DNA from: Kroppenstedtia sanguinis
GTDB lineage: Bacteria; Bacillota; Bacilli; Thermoactinomycetales; DSM-45169
Reading direction: 5' to 3'
Assembly (NCBI RefSeq): GCF_050433445.1
Contig: NZ_JBNPXF010000029.1
Coordinates: forward strand, 1-40,512
DNA: 40,512 nucleotides
The notes beneath the pieces are model-generated. The model was not told the DNA's origin and made no database searches. It saw only the letters and a program-made list of their open reading frames with translations. Below, in pieces: positions 18,149 through 26,215 of this stretch (position 1 is the stretch's first letter; each line of letters opens with the position of its first letter). The translations under genes were made by a program, and so were the position numbers.

Positions 18149-20299
18149 TTAGGAGAGGTGGCTGGAAATTTCTTTGACTGGCCACAGTGGGCTGGGGACG
18201 CCGTGGGAGGTGACGAAGAGTTGGTCTCGCGCACGAGTTCCGGCGACATAGAGGAGAGAGCGTTCCTGCTTTTCTACTTCGGTCCGCTCCTCGTTATCGA
18301 AACAACCCTCTAGGCGGGAGAGGGGTGGGACGATGCCCTGGTTGACTCCTATTAGGAACACAGCGCGGAACTCCAGCCCTTTACTCCGGTGCATCGTGCC
18401 ACAGGAGACCCCGGCTTCTGGTTTTTGATAACGGGAGGTCATAATGACGACAGGAATACCCGCTTCCTCCAGAGACTGGCGGACTTCTTCCACCAGCTTG
18501 TTTTTGCGAGCGAGAACGGCGATATCATCGGTCGGAATTCCCTGTTTCTGCAGTTCCCGGATTTGATTCACCAGATACTCCGTTTCTTCTTCTTCTGTTT
18601 GGAAATGGTGCCGTTCCGGCAGATTCCCATGGAGCAGGGAAATCTCCTTCCCTTCATCTTTCCCGCCGTCCAGATCATCGTACTGAACACCTTGCAGAGT
18701 GCGTATCGTCTCGGAACGGATCTCTTCGGTGGTCCGATAGTTGATCCGCAACCGTTTGGATCGCTTTCCCCGGACGTCGATCCCACATTGGCTGAGCGTA
18801 ACATAGCGGGAATAGATGCGTTGATGGGCGTCACCGCAGAGAAGAAGATCATTCTCTCTTTGCGGGACGAGGGCGCGAAGTAGCTTCAGCCCCTCAGGAT
18901 GGAAATCCTGCACCTCATCTACTACTGCTGAACGATACGACTCTTTCCTAGGATGGGACTCCACCCATTTCCTGGCCATGCGGAGGACGTCGGTAAATTC
19001 ATACCAACCCAACTTCCTCATCCGATTCCGATAATACTGGGTGGCACTCCACATTCGTTCCCGAGCCGCATAAGTGATGCGAACTCCCCGGCCGCTCCGG
19101 GGCAGATCTCGGTACTCCGGCCACGATTCCACGCCGTGATACTGAATCACTTGTTCATATTCCTCCAGGGCAAAGGGCAATTTGTCCTCAGTCCATCCCG
19201 CCTCATCCAGGGCCTCCCGCCAGATGCTCTCAAACTGGCTCCGGTCCATTACCACCGCTTCAATGTTGGCGACTTGCCAACGATCCACGATCTGCCTGGC
19301 GAGGCGGTCAATGGCGACCACCTCAATCCGTTCCAGCTCGCTCTCGGTGCACATCGTCCCCAATGTTTGTCTGATGGAATCCGCCAAATTGAGATTGAAA
19401 GTCGTAAACAGCACTTTCTCCCCCGGTTGAAGCACTTCCCGGGCCAACCGGCGAGCCCGGTGCATCGCAACGACGGTCTTTCCGGTTCCTGCTCCTCCCA
19501 GCAGACGAAGGGGTCCCCGGTAGTTCCCCTCGACGATTGATCGCTGGCTGGGATGGAGAAAAGTGCGCCACTTCTCCATGGGCTTGTCCAAAATTTCATT
19601 CAGCTGTTCATCTGAGGAGATCACCACAATACTGCGACTTGAGGCGGGGCTGTGAATGACCCGCTCCAAAGCTTCCGCCTCATTCTCCTCCGGTTCCGTC
19701 TGATTCTGTTCCACACGCCATTCCAGGACAAACTGGTACACCGCATCGAAGGGTTCTCCTTCGGCCAACAGTTTCAAAGCTTCCAGGGTCTCTTCCGGAA
19801 TCTCTTCCTTCGGGTGGTTCAGCTCACCGGGTTCCCGGATTTCCCGGATGAAAGGGAGTAACTGCTTCGGCACCCCGACATCTAATAGCTGGCGGTCCGT
19901 ATATATAGAGAAGAGACCGTATTGAGTAGATGGGGAATCCAAAGGAAAACCAGTCATCCCTCCTTCCTCCGCCATGGACCACATGCGTAGGGTGTTGTTT
20001 TGCAGATTGACAGTAAACCGTTTCTGCTTTGCCCAGCGATAAGCTTCATCATGATGATCTACCCAGAGAAGGAGTAGGGTTTTTCCTTTGTCCGGCCACA
20101 GCCCGATCGTACGGTAAGACTGACTGGCCCGGATTGAATAGACATGTGGATCCACAGCCTCATGGTATCGTTCCACATTGAGACTGGATGTTCGGGAGTT
20201 TGTCCGGAGCTTTCGGATCATCTCCGTGGTTTTTTTTCGCTCGGTTTGTGGCAAACGAGAGTATGCTTCCAGGAAGGTAACATGCATAGCCACTTCCAC
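18149..20299 (-). CDS. RelE-like domain fused to a UvrD/Rep-family (SF1) helicase
   Basis: 716 residues. Residues 5-95 resemble the RelE/ParE toxin fold (VYSIRASQSYRTIGL ... LLLLWVDHHDEAYRWA). After a linker comes a full SF1A helicase: Walker A GGAGTGKT (268-275), FTTFNLNL, VVDEVQDF (Walker B), LCGDAHQRIY, NYRTTEEI, GTMHRSKGLEFRAVF and LLYVAGTRARD near the C-terminus. It would be a 3'-5' DNA translocase. The RelE part may bind RNA or the ribosome, or may be a repurposed fold. GTG 20299 is chosen because GGAGGAGGT lies 8 nt before it. No frame damage. Fusions of this type occur in accessory and defence regions; whether this one acts in defence cannot be read from the sequence. Confidence 0.85.
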   Translation of the reverse strand: MEVAMHVTFLEAYSRLPQTERKKTTEMIRKLRTNSRTSSLNVERYHEAVDPHVYSIRASQSYRTIGLWPDKGKTLLLLWVDHHDEAYRWAKQKRFTVNLQNNTLRMWSMAEEGGMTGFPLDSPSTQYGLFSIYTDRQLLDVGVPKQLLPFIREIREPGELNHPKEEIPEETLEALKLLAEGEPFDAVYQFVLEWRVEQNQTEPEENEAEALERVIHSPASSRSIVVISSDEQLNEILDKPMEKWRTFLHPSQRSIVEGNYRGPLRLLGGAGTGKTVVAMHRARRLAREVLQPGEKVLFTTFNLNLADSIRQTLGTMCTESELERIEVVAIDRLARQIVDRWQVANIEAVVMDRSQFESIWREALDEAGWTEDKLPFALEEYEQVIQYHGVESWPEYRDLPRSGRGVRITYAARERMWSATQYYRNRMRKLGWYEFTDVLRMARKWVESHPRKESYRSAVVDEVQDFHPEGLKLLRALVPQRENDLLLCGDAHQRIYSRYVTLSQCGIDVRGKRSKRLRINYRTTEEIRSETIRTLQGVQYDDLDGGKDEGKEISLLHGNLPERHHFQTEEEETEYLVNQIRELQKQGIPTDDIAVLARKNKLVEEVRQSLEEAGIPVVIMTSRYQKPEAGVSCGTMHRSKGLEFRAVFLIGVNQGIVPPLSRLEGCFDNEERTEVEKQERSLLYVAGTRARDQLFVTSHGVPSPLWPVKEISSHLS

Positions 20300-20489
20300 T
20301 TGCGACTACCTCCTCCAATATTTTTGCCTCAAATACAAAAGGATGAAGACAGGTATACTTTTCTCCATTCTATCTGAAACATAGGAAATATTCGATCCCA
20401 TTTAAAACATCTAATATTCTGTGTGGACTTTCAGACGGACGGATCTAATGCCTCCTCAGCGAACATTGTGTGGAAAATCACAGAAAGGT

Positions 20490-20555
20490 AAGGATGGTGG
20501 GATTTGATTCGTCTTTGCGCTCTTTGCAAGAGATCGGAGCCGCTCCACCATCCTG
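20490..20555 (-). repeat. Solo core of the MITE hairpin
   Basis: GGATGGTGG and CCACCATCC enclose CTTTGCGCTCTTTGCAAGAG, the same hairpin core as in MITE copies A-C, but the CAGG..TGTTGATTA ends are absent here. It is either a remnant or an independently kept structured sequence. I see no gene in 20300-20653. Confidence 0.6.
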
Positions 20556-20611
20556 CCTCCGCCTTGAAAAACAAGATCAAAGTTGCCTGAAGGGGCACTA
20601 GACAACAAAAA

Positions 20612-20631
20612 AACGGGGGCCTCTCCCCGTT
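20612..20631 (-). terminator. Terminator of the 39-residue gene
   Basis: Minus-strand stem AACGGGG/CCCCGTT around AGAGGC, followed by a run of T. It lies 22 bp after the small gene's stop. Confidence 0.75.
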
Positions 20632-20653
20632 CAGCTCACCATGATTTTGTGAA

Positions 20654-20773
20654 TCAACTACCGTGTCCATCTTCCGTAACCTCGTCAGACCCATTCTCCT
20701 CTTCTTCAAAATGCACTTGATCCAGCCGATTGCTCTCCAAAATATGAATCAGGGCTTCAACTTCTCCAATCAT
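20654..20773 (-). CDS. Small acidic protein, 39 residues
   Basis: MIGEVEALIHILESNRLDQV followed by an acidic tail (FEEEENGSDEVTEDGHGS). It has a complete gene layout: promoter TTTACA-17-TATGAT (20814-20842), ribosome site GGAGGG before the ATG, and a terminator after the stop. No family recognised. The N-terminal half would form an amphipathic helix. The full set of signals is the reason to call it. Confidence 0.6.
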   Translation of the reverse strand: MIGEVEALIHILESNRLDQVHFEEEENGSDEVTEDGHGS

Positions 20774-20813
20774 GCCGATCCCTCCGATTTCCAGAACATA
20801 CGTTCCCTAATTG

Positions 20814-20842
20814 ATCATATCACGAACCCATGTTCCTGTAAA
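20814..20842 (-). promoter_or_regulatory. Promoter of the 39-residue gene
   Basis: Minus strand TTTACA (20842-20837), 17 nt, TATGAT (20819-20814). It starts just after the terminator of the upstream membrane protein gene. Confidence 0.6.
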
Positions 20843-20851
20843 TCCGCAAAA

Positions 20852-20873
20852 AACGGGCTGTGGACAGCCCGTT
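20852..20873 (-). terminator. Terminator of membrane protein paralog 2
   Basis: AACGGGCTG/CAGCCCGTT stem, 4-nt loop, T run on the minus strand, directly after the stop codon. Confidence 0.75.
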
Positions 20874-20874
20874 C

Positions 20875-21183
20875 TCAGCTTGCTTTTGCTTGGCCTGCAT
20901 CGTTTTTGGATGCGTCCCAAATCAGGGCGATGGCGGTAACTGCATGCAAAATCCAGCCCAGGATGGGAATCCAACCGAGGCAGGAGGTGATGATTCCCAG
21001 AACACTACCATATTTTTTCACCCGGTTTCGGGAACTGATGACCATGGTGATGATGTGCAAGATCAACATCAACCCCAAGGGAGCATATCCATTCCCCAGG
21101 ATGACTAGACCACCCAACATTGGGATGGCTAGGACGGCTTCCAAGATCCCAGTAATCCATTTAAATATCCGTGCAGCGGACAC
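20875..21183 (-). CDS. Small four-helix membrane protein (paralog 2)
   Basis: 102 residues, hydrophobic segments as in 13826-14134, with which it shares about half its residues including ILGWIPILGW-like and KYGSVLGIITSCL stretches. GTG 21183 is the start: GGGAGGG lies 8 nt upstream and it aligns with the TTG start of the paralog; the longer frame to 21207 is not needed. No named family recognised; most likely a small integral membrane protein of unknown role. It sits 270 bp from a MITE, as its paralog does. Confidence 0.75.
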   Translation of the reverse strand: MSAARIFKWITGILEAVLAIPMLGGLVILGNGYAPLGLMLILHIITMVISSRNRVKKYGSVLGIITSCLGWIPILGWILHAVTAIALIWDASKNDAGQAKAS

Positions 21184-21452
21184 CGAGGCATCCCTCCCAT
21201 TAATCAATGATTGGAGTCTCGATAAGGAGCATCGATTTTCCCTCTAATATGTTATGCTCATTTCTCCATCTTTGCACCCGCCCTTCACCCAAAAAGGGCG
21301 GCAGGCTCCCCCCTCTGGGGATTCCCACAGAATGGTACAAGAACGTCCCCCCCACAGAGACAAGTCATTCCCAAAAAAGCGCATCACTCCTCGATTCCGC
21401 AATGTGCTTATTGCAAGAGATCCTCCCCAGCCACGGATAAATCACACCTTTT

Positions 21453-21645
21453 CAGGCGTGTGGATTATCCCTATTTAGGTAGCAAATCAGGTCGGGATGG
21501 TGGGAAAAGCCTTTGCGCTCTTTGCAAGAGATCGTATCCGTCCACCATCCCCGTCCCCTCAAGCCATATTTTACGATGAGGGCAATGGGAAGAGGGAAAG
21601 GGTCGTTTCCTTCCCATCATCCGCTTTATGGTTATCAACAGCCTG
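21453..21645 (-). mobile_element. MITE copy B (193 bp) with perfect 9-bp target duplication
   Basis: It begins CAGGCGTGTGGATTATCC and ends, read inward, CAGGCTGTTGATAACC. Both sides carry ACACCTTTT (21444-21452 and 21646-21654). The core hairpin (GGATGGTGG/CCACCATCC around CTTTGCGCTCTTTGCAAGAG) is that of copy A in reverse. It lies between the membrane protein paralog and the thermitase gene. Confidence 0.87.
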
Positions 21646-21654
21646 ACACCTTTT

Positions 21655-22069
21655 ATATATAGGAAATGATTTTATTCTTTACGAGAATACGATTCGGCTC
21701 AAGCACTTTTTTTGTAAATAAAATTATAGTATCGAATCGGAATAAACCCGTTTTCAAGGGCAAAATAAAATTCCGCTATTATTAATCAATTAAATATATA
21801 CAATAGTCAGTCGAATATGATATAGTACTAAACGAGGATCCTCTGACTCTTTTTTTTAGAAGGAGGGGAATTTGAAAGAGGGTGGATGAATCCATCTGAA
21901 TCTTTTCTGAAAAATGGGAAGTCGGCCGATGATAGACAGGAGAGGGGGCTTGTCCATTCTAGGTGGATGGACAAGCATGAATCGCTTGGACCGGTTTGGG
22001 ACATTTGGAGTTCAATCCTGATTTCAGAATGGTCAGAATCATAAACTTACAAACACTGGAGGGAGTTAA
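21655..22069 (+). promoter_or_regulatory. AT-rich 5' region and leader hairpin of the thermitase gene
   Basis: 21655-21840 is strongly AT-rich and must hold the promoter, but several overlapping TATAGT/TATGAT/TATTAT candidates lack a clear -35, so I do not choose one. The leader carries a perfect 9-bp hairpin CTTGTCCAT/ATGGACAAG (21949-21957 and 21967-21975), which may stabilise the mRNA. GGAGGG sits just before the ATG at 22070. Confidence 0.45.
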
Positions 22070-23245
22070 ATGAAACGCTTTCTAGTTTCAGCGGCCATCC
22101 TGTCTCTTGCTGCGGGAATGTTCATCTCCCCTGGCATGGATGTGAACGCCGCCAGCAAAGAAAAAGCCGCCCCCTATGTGGATGGACAAGTCATCGTCAA
22201 GTTCAAGGATAAAGGTGTAACCACCGCCGCTGAAACCAAAGCCCACAAACAGCTGAACGCTAAGGTAATCCAACGGAACGACCACCAAAAGACCGGCTAT
22301 GAGCTGGTTAAGGTGAAAGGTTCCGTGGAAAAAGCCGTCAAAGACTACGAAAAAAATCCCCAAGTGGAGTATGCGGAACCCAACTACATCGTGAAAACCC
22401 AATGGACTCCCAATGACCCCTCTTTTAGTTCCCGACAGTATGGACCGCAGATTATGAAGGCGGAATCTGCTTGGGACGTCACCCGCGGCTCCAGCAGTGT
22501 AAAGATTGCCATCGTGGACACCGGGGTTCAGGCCAACCACCCCGACCTCTCCGGCAAAGTGATCAACGGATATGACTTTGTGGATGGGGATCGGAATCCC
22601 AATGATGCCAACGGCCACGGCACCCACTGCGCTGGGATCGCCGCCGCCTCCACCAACAACGGGATCGGAATCGCCGGGACGGCTCCCAATGCCTCCATCT
22701 ACGCCGTTCGCGTATTGGATGCCTCCGGAAGCGGATCCCTGAATGATGTAGCTGATGGTGTCGTCCACGCTGCCGACAATGGCGCTAAGGTAATCAGCCT
22801 TAGCTTGGGAAGCACCGGTGCCAGTAGTACTCTGGAAGATGCTGTAAATTACGCCTGGGACAAAGGATCCGTGGTGGTCGCTGCTGCCGGTAACGCCGGC
22901 AACACCGTCAAAAACTACCCTGCCGCCTATTCCAACGCCATCGCCGTGGCCTCCACGGATCGCAACGACCGCAAATCTTCCTTCTCTACCTATGGCTCCT
23001 GGGTGGATGTAGCCGCTCCCGGATCGGACATCTATTCCACCTATCCGACCAACACCTACTCCTCCCTAAGTGGAACCTCGATGGCCACACCTCATGTCGC
23101 TGGAGTGGCAGGTTTGCTGGCTTCCCAGGGGAAGAGCAACAGCAGCATCCGGTCAGCCATCCAGGATTCCGCTGACAAAATCAGCGGAACAGGCAACTAC
23201 TGGATTCACGGGCGGGTCAACGCCAACAATGCGGTTCGCAACTGA
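22070..23245 (+). CDS. Secreted thermitase-like subtilisin (S8 peptidase)
   Basis: 391 residues: a signal peptide (1 to about 28, cut after VNAA), an I9-type propeptide (about 29-110; PYVDGQVIVKF...VEYAEPNYIV) and the mature protease starting near WTPNDPSFSSRQYGPQ, almost the thermitase N-terminus. Catalytic Asp 150 (IVDTG), His 183 (NGHGTHCAG) and Ser 337 (SGTSMATPH); oxyanion Asn 275 (AAAGNAG). The Cys after the HGTH motif is the one seen in thermitase. It would be exported by Sec, self-process and degrade external protein. Ribosome site GGAGGG before ATG; terminator right after the stop. Single gene. Naming it a thermitase ortholog rests on similarity remembered along the full mature chain. 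Confidence 0.95.
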   Translation: MKRFLVSAAILSLAAGMFISPGMDVNAASKEKAAPYVDGQVIVKFKDKGVTTAAETKAHKQLNAKVIQRNDHQKTGYELVKVKGSVEKAVKDYEKNPQVEYAEPNYIVKTQWTPNDPSFSSRQYGPQIMKAESAWDVTRGSSSVKIAIVDTGVQANHPDLSGKVINGYDFVDGDRNPNDANGHGTHCAGIAAASTNNGIGIAGTAPNASIYAVRVLDASGSGSLNDVADGVVHAADNGAKVISLSLGSTGASSTLEDAVNYAWDKGSVVVAAAGNAGNTVKNYPAAYSNAIAVASTDRNDRKSSFSTYGSWVDVAAPGSDIYSTYPTNTYSSLSGTSMATPHVAGVAGLLASQGKSNSSIRSAIQDSADKISGTGNYWIHGRVNANNAVRN

Positions 23246-23255
23246 TCACTAAAGG

Positions 23256-23290
23256 AAAAAGGAGGATCCCTTACCTGGGATCCTCTTTTT
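23256..23290 (+). terminator. Terminator of the thermitase gene
   Basis: AAAAAGGAGGATCCC pairs with GGGATCCTCTTTTT (one bulge). The stem overlaps the 3' end of the convergent small gene at 23271-23420. Confidence 0.8.
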
Positions 23291-23420
23291 CCTCTTTATT
23301 CTTTTCATCACAAAGAAAACAACGCAGCCGGCCATCCTGGAGAATCACTCCGTTTAAAAATCCATCCAGACAATCCACCGGTCGGCCGCAATCGGTACAA
23401 TTGCCAACTCGCTCCTGCAT
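23271..23420 (-). CDS. Small zinc-ribbon-like protein, 49 residues
   Basis: MQERVGNCTDCGRPVDCLDG, then a hydrophobic stretch, then RCFLCDEKNKEEKEDPR. The CxxC...CxxC spacing suggests one bound zinc ion. The ATG has GGGAGGGG 5 nt upstream. It is convergent with thermitase and ends inside that gene's terminator. Function unknown; similar 45-60 residue zinc-ribbon proteins are common in Bacillales. The remaining sequence up to 23622 has only very short frames (16-18 codons) with poor signals. Confidence 0.65.
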   Translation of the reverse strand: MQERVGNCTDCGRPVDCLDGFLNGVILQDGRLRCFLCDEKNKEEKEDPR

Positions 23421-23625
23421 CCCGACCCCTCCCATCCCTTTTGGTTTATCCGTTTCGCCAATCGCTCCCGGGATTCCTCCCGAAGCAAGCCTTCATTGAA
23501 ATGGCATTATCCCGGGGGAGCCGTCGGTTTCCTGGGAATCGGTGGATTCGGGGATTCGCTCACCCATCTTTCTGAATCGGCGACAGGCCTCATCCGTCTG
23601 TGCCGACCTGTCCCCTTCCAAAGAG

Positions 23626-23656
23626 ACCGACCGCTCCTCATGGAGGAGCGGTCGGT
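23626..23656 (-). terminator. Terminator of the DUF3179 gene
   Basis: Perfect 14-bp stem ACCGACCGCTCCTC/GAGGAGCGGTCGGT with a 3-nt loop, 3 bp after the stop; TCTCTTT follows on the minus strand. Confidence 0.75.
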
Positions 23657-23659
23657 TCA

Positions 23660-24535
23660 TTATGATGGTGCTCTGGATGATAGGTCTTCACCGTAAATTC
23701 CGCAGCCCGGATAGGTAAGTGCAAAACCGTACCACCGGGTGAATAAGTGCTGGGGAACATCCTGCGGAGCTTCCGTGTCTTCATAATCGACTTCCAGGAA
23801 TCCGTCCTCATCGACTGAAATCAGCACTGGGCGACCTTCCAAGGTATCCCGAAGCTCGCCTCCCGCCTGTTCAATAACGTCGATCGGATAGAAACGTTTC
23901 ACCTGGGGAGTCATGATCCCCACTCCGCTTGTCATATCCGGCAAGCGGCGATCCCGTTGGATCATCGTCCCCTTGAATCCCGGCGGGTAAATCCCGAACC
24001 GGCCGAAAAAGTTCATCAGGGGCTGGAGTACGAACCGGCGGAACGGGGGTTGCTTTGACAGAGCCAGTTGCAGATCGGGCCATCGATCCAAGGCTTGTCT
24101 TGCAGTCATCTGCCCCAGGAGGAGCATCTCCATCTTCTCCCCCTGCAACGGGCCATGGACACATTCCCCAGTGATATGATCCCAATAGGAGCCGGTCTCC
24201 CGATCCATCAAAACTGCCAGACCGTTGTAAACACCGACACAGAAAAAATGATGCTCCTTGCCATCCATGAGAGGAACCATACTGGTTCCGGTGTGACAGA
24301 TCGCTCAATAGTTGACAATGTAGGGCTTACCGGCCAGCTTTCCCTGAGCCACATGATGGTAAGTCATCTGGTACATCCAGAAGGAGATGCGTTCACCGCC
24401 CCGATTCACCACCAGCACCGTGTCCTCTTTTTTGATCTGCCCCCGGCCGACAGCATTTTTCAACGGTTCGGTGCCCTCGACCGGAAACGGCTGAAATTGT
24501 TGTTTCATAAGACGGGAGATATCAAAATCCCGCAT
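23660..24535 (-). CDS. DUF3179-family protein, probable selenoprotein (TGA at Sec77)
   Basis: 291 codons counting TGA 24305-24307 as an amino acid. The upstream part (MRDFDISRLMKQQF..., 76 residues to GKPYIVNY) and the downstream part (AICHTGTSMVP..., to 23660) are in the same frame and together make one DUF3179 protein; that family has a conserved Y-C-x-x-C-x-x-G motif, and the TGA falls exactly on the first Cys (NY-TGA-AIC-HTG). The matching Cys codons TGC/TGT differ from TGA at one base, so a chance nonsense mutation remains possible, but a UxxC motif is the classic selenoprotein form, and I recall the family being named DUF3179 '(seleno)protein' in databases. A hairpin with a G in the loop starts 15 nt after TGA. 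Start ATG 24535 with AAAGGAGGG upstream. The biochemical function of DUF3179 is unknown; a thiol/selenol redox role is likely. Confidence 0.7.
24273..24307 (-). promoter_or_regulatory. TGA plus SECIS-like hairpin
   Basis: After TGA (24307-24305) the message holds GGAACC-AGUAU-GGUUCC (24289-24273), a perfect 6-bp stem with loop AGUAU. The loop begins 21 nt after the TGA and has G at its second position, within the range described for bacterial SECIS elements. The stem could be coincidental. Confidence 0.5.
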
Positions 24536-24716
24536 CTCAAACCCTCCTTTCTCCCCTTGATGCAATCCCAATGTAGCACAAGACAGGCTCCTTGTAGAGA
24601 CCAAACAGCACGACTTTTGAAAATAATCTCGTTTTATAAACCGATACCTTTCTTTTTTGAATAAAATGAAGAGGCCCACCATTACAGGGGAAGTTCAGGG
24701 GATCCGCTCCACTGAA

Positions 24717-25319
24717 TCAGGCGGGGGGAAATCCGCCCAGGTCAAAGGTTCCAATCGAATTATCAGTTCCTCTCCTCTTCTTCCACTCCGAAGCCAGAAT
24801 CCCGTAGATCCATGTATCGTCATAGGTGCTGTCTGCTAGGCGCTCCTCTTCCCTGAGGGTCCCTTCCTCGCGCATGCCGAGGTGTTCCATCACCCGACGG
24901 CTGCGGTCATTGCTTGCCGCACAGCGGGCTTCGATCCGGTGAAGCCCTCTCTCTTCCACCAGATAACCCAGCAGAACTCCGGCAGAAGCGGTTATAATCC
25001 CTTTCCCCTCAAAGTCTTGTCCCAACCAGTACCCGATCTCGGCGTGGCGGTTGAGCCGATCGATAGTATGGGCCCCCGTCACCCCGGCGATCTGTCCATC
25101 CACCCAGATCCCGAAATGGGCCTCCCGCCCCTCGGCCATCCCGCGAAGGGCCTCACGGATAAACTTCTTTGTATCCTCCGGCTCCCGCGTAGAATCCATC
25201 CAGGGAAACCAGGGACGGAGATATTCCCGGCTAGCGTCGATCAGACGAAACAGCGCTTCACCATGGTGCAGCCCCAACCAGCGGAGACTCACCTCATCCC
25301 TCACCCTCTGTGCAAACAT
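24717..25319 (-). CDS. GNAT acetyltransferase, RimJ/RimL (YdaF) type
   Basis: 200 residues. N-terminal VSLRWLGLHHGEALFRLIDASREYLRPWFPWMD is the usual opening of ribosomal-protein N-acetyltransferase-like proteins; the acetyl-CoA loop follows as GYWLGQDFEGKGI and the C-terminal strand as RIEARCAASNDRSRRVMEHLGM. It would transfer acetyl to a protein N-terminus or small amine; the substrate is unknown. I chose ATG 25319 because GAGAGGGGG lies about 9 nt upstream and the protein then starts like YdaF; GTG 25346 and ATG 25328 are alternatives. It overlaps the end of the inositol monophosphatase gene by 26 nt, so the two form an operon. Confidence 0.85.
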   Translation of the reverse strand: MFAQRVRDEVSLRWLGLHHGEALFRLIDASREYLRPWFPWMDSTREPEDTKKFIREALRGMAEGREAHFGIWVDGQIAGVTGAHTIDRLNRHAEIGYWLGQDFEGKGIITASAGVLLGYLVEERGLHRIEARCAASNDRSRRVMEHLGMREEGTLREEERLADSTYDDTWIYGILASEWKKRRGTDNSIGTFDLGGFPPA

Positions 25320-26160
25320 CTTCTGCATCCCCCTCTCTACCCTCACTGACTAGGGCGAGAAACTCTTCCATATGATCTGGATGACAGGCAATCAAATAGG
25401 GTTCCGGATTCATCACGGTGAAGGGGTTTCCCTGGTAATCGACCACGGCGGCTCCCGCTTCTTTGGCCATCAGGAGACCCGCGTAGAGATCCTCCCCTTC
25501 GGAGTTGTACAGGATGATCCCGTCCAAATCCTCCCGGGCCAACATGCACCACAGAAGAGAAGGAGCCCACAGCCGCAGGACCCGTTTAAATTTTCGATCC
25601 ATCAGTTGTCTCAAGATCTCGGCGGCGGGATCATTCCCCACTTGGTATCCCTGGATCCAGCCCACCGTCATCTTGGAAGAGGGAAGTCCCCCCTTCACAT
25701 GAAGAGAAATGCCCTCGCATTGGGCTCTTTTTCCTTTTTCTGCTATGTACAATCGGTCCAGCTGAGAATCATGGATAACACCCAGCACAGGTTGGCGTCG
25801 GTATAGCAATGTGATACTCACCCCGTAGACGGGGAGCCCCATGGCATAGTTATTGGTCCCGTCCAGTGGATCCACATACCAGAGCCAATCGCTTTCACCA
25901 CCAGTGATTCCCTGCTCCTCGCTCCTCACTTGATGATCCGGAAAATGTTGCCGGATCCGGTCCACGATAAGATGATCTGCTTCCAGATCCACATCCGTCA
26001 CCCAATCCCCTCGGTCCCCCTTTTCTCGTCGGATCCATCCGCCGAAAAACCGTTCCCTGGCGAGGCTTCCCGCCGCCGCTGCTGCCTCCGCCGCAACTCT
26101 GCGGGCCATCCGAAGTGTATCCTGCAACGTCTCTCCCTCCCGTTCAAGAATGGTCTTCAT
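25294..26160 (-). CDS. Inositol monophosphatase family protein
   Basis: 288 residues. Metal-binding motifs of the family: VTDVDLEAD, then RSEEQG (Glu), then WYVDPLDGTNNY (D-x-x-D-G-T), and a C-terminal EDLYAGLLMAKEAGAAVVDYQG. Members are Mg2+-dependent, Li+-sensitive phosphatases acting on inositol phosphates, fructose-1,6-bisphosphate or PAP. The ATG follows GGGGGTAAG. It is the first gene of a two-gene unit with the GNAT gene. The C-terminal Asp motif is less classic (EDLYAG in place of WDVAAG), so the substrate is open. Confidence 0.88.
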   Translation of the reverse strand: MKTILEREGETLQDTLRMARRVAAEAAAAAGSLARERFFGGWIRREKGDRGDWVTDVDLEADHLIVDRIRQHFPDHQVRSEEQGITGGESDWLWYVDPLDGTNNYAMGLPVYGVSITLLYRRQPVLGVIHDSQLDRLYIAEKGKRAQCEGISLHVKGGLPSSKMTVGWIQGYQVGNDPAAEILRQLMDRKFKRVLRLWAPSLLWCMLAREDLDGIILYNSEGEDLYAGLLMAKEAGAAVVDYQGNPFTVMNPEPYLIACHPDHMEEFLALVSEGREGDAEDVCTEGEG

Positions 26161-26215
26161 TTTATCTTACCCCCTGTGGACGGACAACGATAAGAACTGA
26201 AAGTGTTGGATCCAG

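Noticed and set aside
24305..24682. Plain nonsense mutation splitting the DUF3179 gene into two genes
   Set aside because: Not excluded, but the TGA stands exactly at a conserved Cys and a SECIS-like stem follows; the other broken genes here have TAG, TAA or frameshifts at random places.
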